A stretch of 64,000 nt of DNA from Parietaria judaica (taxonomy: Eukaryota; Streptophyta; Magnoliopsida; Rosales; Urticaceae). The notes beneath the pieces are model-generated. The model was not told the origin of the DNA, searched no databases, and was given only the letters and a program-made list of their open reading frames with translations. Every line of letters starts with the position of its first letter. Position 1 is the first letter of the stretch. Shown here piece after piece: positions 57,206-64,000 of this stretch. The DNA lies in contig OX940863.1 in NCBI GenBank assembly GCA_954871525.1, positions 3,882,001 through 3,946,000 of the forward strand. The letters run 5' to 3'. Both the position numbers and the translations under genes were made by a program.

Positions 57206-58605
57206 ATCAAAATTCTATTTTAGATCTTGCAAACAATACAAGATTATTACATAATTTTGTGGATTTCAAAAAAATAAATAAAAGAGAAATATAACAATAA
57301 AAAAAAAACTAAAATACAAGAGCTACGCCAAATTCCAGATTATTAAAAAAAAAAAAAAAAGAGAGTATATAATGCAAAGTTGCAAACACAACAACAAAAT
57401 TAGAATTCTTAAAAACAGAAAAAGAAAAAGAAAAAACAAGAAAATATTTGAATGGAATGAAACGACAGTGAGCAGCAACACTAAAACATATAAACGACAT
57501 TCGAAAAGAAGAGAAATACACAAAACGACAACTCAATTGGGTCTCATCGTACTTCAACCAAAATCGTTCTCTTCTTCCCATTTTCGAAAAGAACTGAACC
57601 ATTCTCATTCCCATCAACTCCTTTCCTCGCTGGTGATGGATTCCTCGCCGGCGCCGGAGGAGAAGCAGAGGAACTGGCTGGAGCTGCCGCCGGAAGTGAC
57701 GGTGTTGATAATGTCTCGGCTGGTGGCCGTGGACATCTTCACCAGTGTTCAGTTCGTGTGCAAAGCTTGGCTGGAGATCACGAAGGATCCTCTTGTTTGG
57801 CGAAGAATCGACATGTCCGGCGAGGTTTATCGCTACAGGGATTCGGAATTGGATGAGATGTGTCGCCGTGCTGTCGATCGGAGCTGTGGCCAACTGGCCG
57901 ATGTCAACATCGAGTACTTCGGTAATGACGACCTTCTCAAGTACATCACAGACAGGTACGTTGCTTACAACCCATTTTACATAATGGCGGATTAAATATA
58001 TTAGTGTAGAACTTCAAGCTGTTTATGAACTCTTGAACAATGTGTGGTGATATTTGAGAATTTGACCTTAGATTCCTAACTTGTGCATCATTATAAACCC
58101 TTCAACAACAGACCGAATAAGATCAAACGATTCCGTCTTGTTCGTTGCGATGGTGTTTCAACTGTGGGCTTGATTCATGCCCTCCAAGAGCTTCCCTTGC
58201 TTGAAGACATTGATTTTACACTCCGCTCCTTCCAAGAGGAACTTGTCATCGACGGCATGGGATCTTTTTGCCGAAATCTCAAGTCGTTTCGGTTGAACTG
58301 CCGGCCTTGCAGAAACGACTACCTAGCCTCCTTTTGTAAGGATTATTGCAACAGAGAGGTAAATGCCATTACCTTGCACATGCCCGAGTTACTGTTGGGT
58401 TTTGACCCGAGATCGAATCACGCCGAAGCAAAATACCGAAAAACGAAATGAACTCACACTTTGTTTTACTCACACAGACAAAATATGAGGAGAGAAATAA
58501 GACAATATTTGGGACAATTTTCTTTGTATTTCTCTAAAAATAAAACGTACAACTGACATCCTATTTATAAATAAAACGTACAACTGACATCCGATCTTCT
58601 CTTCG

Positions 58606-59304
58606 TCATAACTCGAGTCGCCGTTGTCGTTGCTTTTCATGCGCGTCATCCACTCCGAGTATGTGAGAAGCAAGTGTCGGTCTTCTTCTTTCTCTTCGTA
58701 GCTCCGAAGCCTTGAGGCGACCTATCACCTCCTCCATCGTCATGGTCTTGAAATCGCCAAATTGCTCGATCGACGTCACGATTTGCAAAAACTTTGGCGG
58801 GACCGCCCGAAGAAACTTCTTGACGACGTAGACTTCTTCTACTTTGTCGCCCAACTCTCGGATGCTGTTGACAATCTCCGTCAACTTCATGGCGAAGTCA
58901 TCCACCGACTCACCATCTCTCATGCGGAGCACCTCGAATTCACTCTTCAAGGTTTGGACCTTCGCTTCCTTGACGCGCTCCGCGCCCATATGCATCGTCT
59001 TGAGCGACTCCCATGCTTCCTTGGCCGAGTCCTTCTCCGCCAACGTTAGGAGTAGATCTTCCGGGACGGCTTGATAGATTATGGCAAGAGCCACTCTATC
59101 CGTGCGAACATCGACGTCGCCGTTCTCGATAGCGTCCCACACGCCTTGAGCTTGCAAGTTGACCCGCATCTTTATAGACCATGCGGCATAGTTGCTCCGT
59201 GTGAGCACCGGGTAAAGAAACGTCAAGCTACGCTCTTTTTCTCCCTTCGTCGCCGCTGCATAATCTTCGGACATTCTTTGTGGTGACGGCATCGGCTTCG
59301 GCAT
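58606..59304 (-). CDS. Copia-type gag protein of the inserted retrotransposon
   Basis: Minus strand, ATG at 59304 just after the primer-binding site, about 232 residues. It has LTRSNYAAWSIKMRVNLQAQ, then AKEAWESLKTMHMGAERVKE, then FLRAVPPKFLQIVTSIEQFG, the UBN2/DUF4219 gag pattern of plant copia elements. No zinc knuckle, protease or pol follows. The frame is intact, which suggests a young or selected gag-only (TR-GAG-like) element; the C-terminus may be truncated by the deletion next to it. Confidence 0.8.
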   Translation of the reverse strand: MPKPMPSPQRMSEDYAAATKGEKERSLTFLYPVLTRSNYAAWSIKMRVNLQAQGVWDAIENGDVDVRTDRVALAIIYQAVPEDLLLTLAEKDSAKEAWESLKTMHMGAERVKEAKVQTLKSEFEVLRMRDGESVDDFAMKLTEIVNSIRELGDKVEEVYVVKKFLRAVPPKFLQIVTSIEQFGDFKTMTMEEVIGRLKASELRRERRRPTLASHILGVDDAHEKQRQRRLEL

Positions 59305-59702
59305 CCTTCGCTCTGATACCAATTGTTGGGTTTTGACCCGAGATCGAATCACGCCGAAGTAAAATACCGAAAAACGAAATGAACTCACACTTTGTTTTAC
59401 TCACACAGACAAAATATGAGGAGAGAAATAAGACAATATTTGGGACAATTTTCTTTGTATTTCTCTAAAAATAAAACGTACAACTGACATCCTATTTATA
59501 AATAAACAAATAAAAAAAAAAACTAACGTTAACATGCAGCCATTACTTTCTCCATGATCCACACAGATAGGAGATTAGTTTTGACTACGTGCACTTGCTG
59601 CATAACTAAAGACCCACTACACACGTTCATATGCCTAGGTCCACTCCTATTTGTATGCATGATTAATCCTATTTCTTTGACCAACTAACTCCACACCACA
59701 CG

Positions 59703-59879
59703 CAGGGGCGAAGCCAGAAATTGTCGGAAGGGGGGGCGAAAATTAACATACTAAATTCAATAGATATAAAACAATTAACATTAAGAATTAAGTGGGGACA
59801 AATATATTTTTTTAATAGAGATTTGGTTAGCCAAGTGGGGGCCACTGACCCCTCTTGGGTCTAAGTGGCCTCGCCACTG
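59703..59879. mobile_element. hAT-like MITE (177 bp) inside the LTR of the retrotransposon
   Basis: Ends CAGGGGCGAAGCCAG and, inverted, CAGTGGCGAGGCCAC. Perfect 8-bp target duplication ACCACACG at 59695-59702 and 59880-59887. It entered after the retrotransposon, because it splits the LTR. Confidence 0.87.
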
Positions 59880-59929
59880 ACCACACGTATCATTCTTTTT
59901 TTCTTTCTTTTTTTTCTTCTTTTTCCCAT

Positions 59930-59955
59930 GCACATGCACATGCACATGCACATGC
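59930..59955. repeat. CACATG hexamer microsatellite
   Basis: CATGCACATGCACATGCACA type repeat within the LTR, about four units. Confidence 0.7.
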
Positions 59956-60268
59956 AACTCACGTACACACGACATCCATACTTAGTCTAGATTATAATTT
60001 CCAACAGTTACGCCACTTGCAGCTCATCGGAAACCTCATGACTAACGAGGGTTTAGAGGTCATCCTCGACGGGTGTTCCAAGCTCGAGTCGCTCGACCTT
60101 CGTAAGTGCCTCAACATGAGAACGGAAGATGTGTGGAAAAGGTGCACTCAGCAGATCAAACATTTGCGTCTTCCCGACGAGCCGACGTTTACCGAGTTTG
60201 ATTATAGCTCTACCGAGGAGGATTCTAGTTCCGACCACGAGGCTGAATCCATCGATTTGAACGTTTGA

Positions 60269-63200
60269 AACATTTGGTAGTGAAGGAGACTATTACGAAC
60301 CACTAAGCGAAGCATTGGAGAGCTTCAACAAGGCGGGAACTAGCTGGGCCGACACTTACTGGGGGCGACTTATCCTAATATGATTAAGATGATTAGTTAG
60401 ATCATAACTTCTGTAATACTTTTTTATTATGATTTATGACTAAACATGTTTTGTATGAAATACTATGAGGCTAAATGATTATATATATATATATATATTA
60501 TATATATACATATATATTGGAAATAACGTTCGGCCAAGTATGAGGTGTTTTTGTATATTGCTTTTACCTATTACTAGGCATAGGCACCGACCGTGCTTCG
60601 CGTGGTGGTGATAAAATATATCAGTAAATTTCGATGAAAATATTTAGTATTATTTAAATTTTGGTCTATTTTACATTTTTAACTTTTGGATGTATTTTTT
60701 TCTTCTTTTTTTATTAATGATATTGTATATTTTAATATAAAAACTGACATTCACGTCGAATTATCAATTGCTAAAAAAGTATCATTGATTCGCGTTTTTG
60801 TTATTGATTCATATTGTATTATTGTTAATAAAACATAATTAAATTAGGAAAATTATCGAACGGATAAAACTCTTCATTATTGAAACTAACAATACGTTAA
60901 AACCTATTGTTTATAAGTTTAGATAAAAGGATTGTTTTACTATTTAAATCAATTAGTGACTATATAATGTAACAAAAAAAAAAAAGTAAAGAATTATTTC
61001 CACACACAATAGTAATAATAATTATAAAAAAAAGACAGCTTAGCATTCATGCTCGTTTATAATAAATATTTTTTTAATTTCACACTAACGATCTTATACC
61101 AATGAAATACGACCAAAATAATTATATATATGCATAAAAAATATGTGAAAAAAGAAGTATGAAAACATTGTCATAATTGAAAACCATGTTGAAGCTTACT
61201 TATGAGGGTTTTTTTTTTTTTTTGTCAAGTGACCCCGACAGTTACGAATCTCATTATAACATCCGATATTCATTTTATGCCCTGAGCTTTTTAACCATAA
61301 ATGTTGCAAGATGAATTATGAACAGTATCTTACTATGTAAAAAATCATAAGACAAAAACAAAAGATGAAAACACACTTGTGATTGAAGACTTGTACGATC
61401 AAAGTTGATTAGCCTTCAAAAGTGTAGTTTTTTTTTTTTTTTGAAGACTTGTCATTTGCTGCCATTTTTCGATCTAAATCTTAAATAAATTACAATGAAT
61501 ATGATGGGCTAATCGCTACTTATACTAGTTAACTTCAATATACCCTAATATAAACTTAAAGACTTTTCTGCAAAGTTTAAAAATGAATAAACTAATATAT
61601 ATATATATATATATATTAAAGGATGATGACAAAGTTTTTTCGAGACAATTCTATTATATAGACATGCTCAAATGCTAATTTTTTAAAATTTTAAATGATA
61701 AAAAAATTTATTTTTAGCTCTTTTAATGTCTATTCAATTAGTATTTACTTGGCTCTTAAGTACATGCAACCAAAATATATAAACCTTTTAAACTATACAT
61801 TTTTTTTTTGGTATAATTTTGTGGCGTTCTTAATATTATTTTTTTAACGTTAAACTTTATAATAGGACTTTTAACAAAAATTTATTTATATATATAAGAC
61901 AATTTTTAAGAGCAAGAATGTGAAATTCTTATTTTTAAGAATTTGTTCATTTTCGTATAAAAAAATGTCAAAACTTTTACACTGAGTGGCCTTTACATAG
62001 ATTAATCATTAAATAAGGTAGAGTATTCTAAATATCTCTATTGTATTCATTCATGAATGGTCTATGAATTTACGGAGAAAAAAAAAAACGTTTAAGATGC
62101 TAAGGGGTATATCAAAAGTATCATAATTAATGTGAATTTATGTCCTCGGTTTATTACATTCATGCTCTTCCTTCAAGCATTGCATTTTTCTTCTTTGTAG
62201 ATATTTTTATTTCTAAAAGTTTCTTTTTTCTTACATATCATTTCATGTTTTTAGCCGAATACTCATATGATTTAGTTTTTGAAGTTCCTATTAACGGGAT
62301 AATCTTTTTTACAGGGCATCTCGAAGCCAATTGTGAAGAGTTCGGAGTCCAACTCCAACATGACAAAGGAAATAAGAGGTATGTCCTATATTCATCGAAG
62401 ATTCTTAAATTCTTATTTTATTCTGTTTTTCTAAATGTTATTCCTATATTCAATGGTAGATTAGAGTACGTTCAATATTCATCTGAAAATATCTTATCCT
62501 CCGAAGAATTCCAAATGGTGCAGGTGAACGTAAAGTATATATAAACCAAACAGAAGTTTTCTCTCATTGTTGGTCTTTCAGCCCCAACTCTTCGCAATTT
62601 TTCTCTCGGTTTTAACGGGTACATGTTTTTATTAAGCATAGCTTGGTGGTTGCAGTTTGATCGTGTTTATATGGGTCGCTTCTTTTTTCTTTTTCTTAAT
62701 ATCCTATCATGCTCTTCTGTTTGTTTATTATTATATTCTTTTTTGTGAATATATGCTCTATCCTCATTAGGATGATGACTATCCATCTAATTTGGAAACA
62801 TCATTTTCTTAATTATTATATTTAGATATTTGTTATACGTAGCGGTTTTGTTGTGGTTTACTTCAATTATATTTCTTCTATTGGGTGTTTTTCAGGTTGT
62901 ATTATAATTTCAATTAATGTCTTATTGTTGAAGATTGTCAAAAACATGACCCGTAAATGTTCATAAACATATCTTATATATATTTATTTATATATATAAA
63001 TCAAAATAGTCATATACCTGTAAGTTTTGTTAATGTATTAAACAAAGAAACAAAAATTTATCTTTTAATATATTTTTATTTTTGTGTATTTTTTTTATCT
63101 TTTCAAATCAGTTTCTTCGCTGCTATGTTGAAGTGTTTGTGATGTAATGTTTTTAATTTTAATAAACACCTGTTTTTTAGTTGATTTAAAAGGTTTCATG

Positions 63201-63526
63201 TTAATAATATGTTTTTACCATTGTTTACGTTACATACTATCTATATATAAAACTGGCGTATGTGCAGATACTAATAATTCCTTATGTAAAAAATCAAATT
63301 GAATACTATTGAATAAAAAGCGGACATAAAATGTAAATAGGAAAGGAACTTATGATAAATTAAAAAACCTAAAATATAACTTGAACTTACAGGTTATCTT
63401 TGCAAACACCCGGTAGAAGAGTATATATTTTAATTGCAAAAAAAGTTATAGTTAAAATAATTAACTATTTTTAAAATTAATTAATTGCACTCATTCAATT
63501 CTATTTTCACACGTACAGAACTACAG

Positions 63527-63565
<39 letters not shown>

Positions 63566-64000
63566 GTGTTTTATGGAAAGAGAGCCGTAACTTTTGTTTT
63601 AAAGGCATGCAAGTAAGTTGAATAGTCTTATTTGTTTAATCTATTTATGAATGTCATTTTTAATATGCATTTAAATTTCTTACCCCTCTTCTATACACGT
63701 TTTGGAATGCTAAACAATTCATTATTAAATGCTTAAATAGTGGATTCATCTTTCTTTTACAAAAGAAAATTGTAAGTTTTATTTTTATGAGAATTCAATG
63801 TGGGAATCCAAAACGATTTGTGAAACTGTATATTTGTATATTATTTTACGAAGTGTTTCTCAGAACAGCAATTTGTGAAATTGTACATACCTAAAACAAA
63901 AAAACTAAAACATAGTTATCGTTATATTAGTTTCTATCACTGTGCGGACCTTTGGAAGTTTTTTCTTTTATTTTTTTTAGGGCTTTTCTATTTTTTTACA
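60269..64000. other. AT-rich region without a recognised gene
   Basis: TA microsatellites at about 60480-60520 and 61593-61617, and an ATT array at 63530-63562. One exon-like block lies at about 62314-62381 (TTTACAG before, GTATG after). The longer ORF at 62140-62544 is AT-driven and has no family motifs. I see no supported gene to the end of the window. Confidence 0.5.

Larger units (their letters stand above)
58393..60006 (-). mobile_element. Gag-only LTR retrotransposon inserted in F-box copy 2
   Basis: Element on the minus strand with perfect 5-bp target duplication GTTAC (58388-58392 and 60007-60011). 5' LTR: 59323-60006, carrying a MITE; without the MITE it is about 499 bp. Primer-binding site TGGTATCAGAGC at about 59310-59321. 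Its 3' LTR (58393 to about 58592) keeps only the end of the LTR: a deletion joins the gag 3' end to the LTR between two 20-bp repeats of AAAACGTACAACTGACATCC (58542 and 58573). It has no pol genes, so it moved with help from another element. Confidence 0.88.
57636..60268 (+). pseudogene. F-box/LRR protein copy 2, disrupted by an LTR retrotransposon
   Basis: Exon 1 is 57636-57955 and exon 2 starts at 58112. The F-box (NWLELPPEVTVLIMSRL) and first LRRs (IKRFRLVRC; LPLLEDIDFTLR; NLKSFRLNC) are intact. At 58392 a retrotransposon breaks the codon after HMPEL; coding resumes at 60012 with HLQLIGNLMTNEGLEVILDG and runs to a stop at 60268. The two sides are in register around one copy of the GTTAC duplication, so the gene was whole before the insertion (about 285 residues). 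It is about as long as copy 1 apart from a shorter acidic tail. As it stands, translation stops about 19 codons into the element. Splicing out the insertion is not excluded but no sites are obvious. Confidence 0.9.

Noticed and set aside
59930..59955. CACATG repeats as a possible CRISPR or regulatory array
   Set aside because: Simple hexamer microsatellite inside an LTR, without spacers; CRISPR arrays are not expected in a plant nuclear genome.
62140..62544. Plus-strand ORF of 134 codons
   Set aside because: Composition is Phe/Ile/Tyr-rich as expected from AT-rich DNA. Only the small exon-like block inside is kept as a weak finding.

Overview
This is a plant nuclear window, most likely from a eudicot. 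The evidence is short exons with GT/AG introns, AT-rich intergenic DNA full of TA microsatellites, GC-rich single-exon genes, and plant-only families (LBD, DYW-type PPR, plant BRCA1 with an extended PHD, plant-type tyrosine decarboxylase). I cannot name the species from sequence alone; an asterid is possible but not shown.

Layout. 1-1413: 3' part of a class-I phospholipase A1 gene. 4967-6502: intronless aromatic amino acid decarboxylase, with residues that point to tyrosine/DOPA. 7900-12420: a 5'-truncated LINE on the minus strand, split by a tandem LTR array (four LTRs sharing three internal regions, one 5-bp target duplication). 12842-13310: a Mutator-like MITE. 15002-15667: a class-I LBD gene. 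16893-18352 (minus): a divergent MED19-like Mediator gene. 19602-19946: a solo LTR. About 21100-21845: a long foldback repeat. 22229-26129: a decayed CACTA element. 27702-30785: a four-exon BAG co-chaperone gene with a hAT-like MITE in intron 2. 30857-35580 (minus): a decayed Ty1/copia element just behind the BAG stop codon.

36327-40380 is repeat territory: a ~170-bp tandem repeat, a GTCGCGA-rich inverted element split by a hAT-like MITE, and a Pack-MULE-like element carrying a broken copy of the cytosolic ribosomal protein uS5 (RPS2) gene. 40633-40740 is a stray copy of part of the PPR gene that lies intact at 42690-44498. 45028-49444 is a complete 14-exon BRCA1 with E2F-like promoter sites. 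50292-51320 (minus) is a two-exon coiled-coil protein. 51998-53520 is a second element of the Pack-MULE-like family with different cargo, abutting a second copy of the 469-bp MITE. 54372-55704 and 57636-60268 are two related F-box/LRR genes; the second is cut by a gag-only LTR retrotransposon that itself carries a hAT-like MITE. After 60269 I see no convincing gene.

The host genes do not form an operon or an obvious pathway cluster. BRCA1 (DNA repair), MED19 (transcription), BAG (Hsp70 co-chaperone), PPR-DYW (organelle RNA editing) and the F-box pair are independent loci. The most informative features are the nested and composite transposon events, many datable in order from target-site duplications I read directly, and the gene fragments carried or left by duplication.
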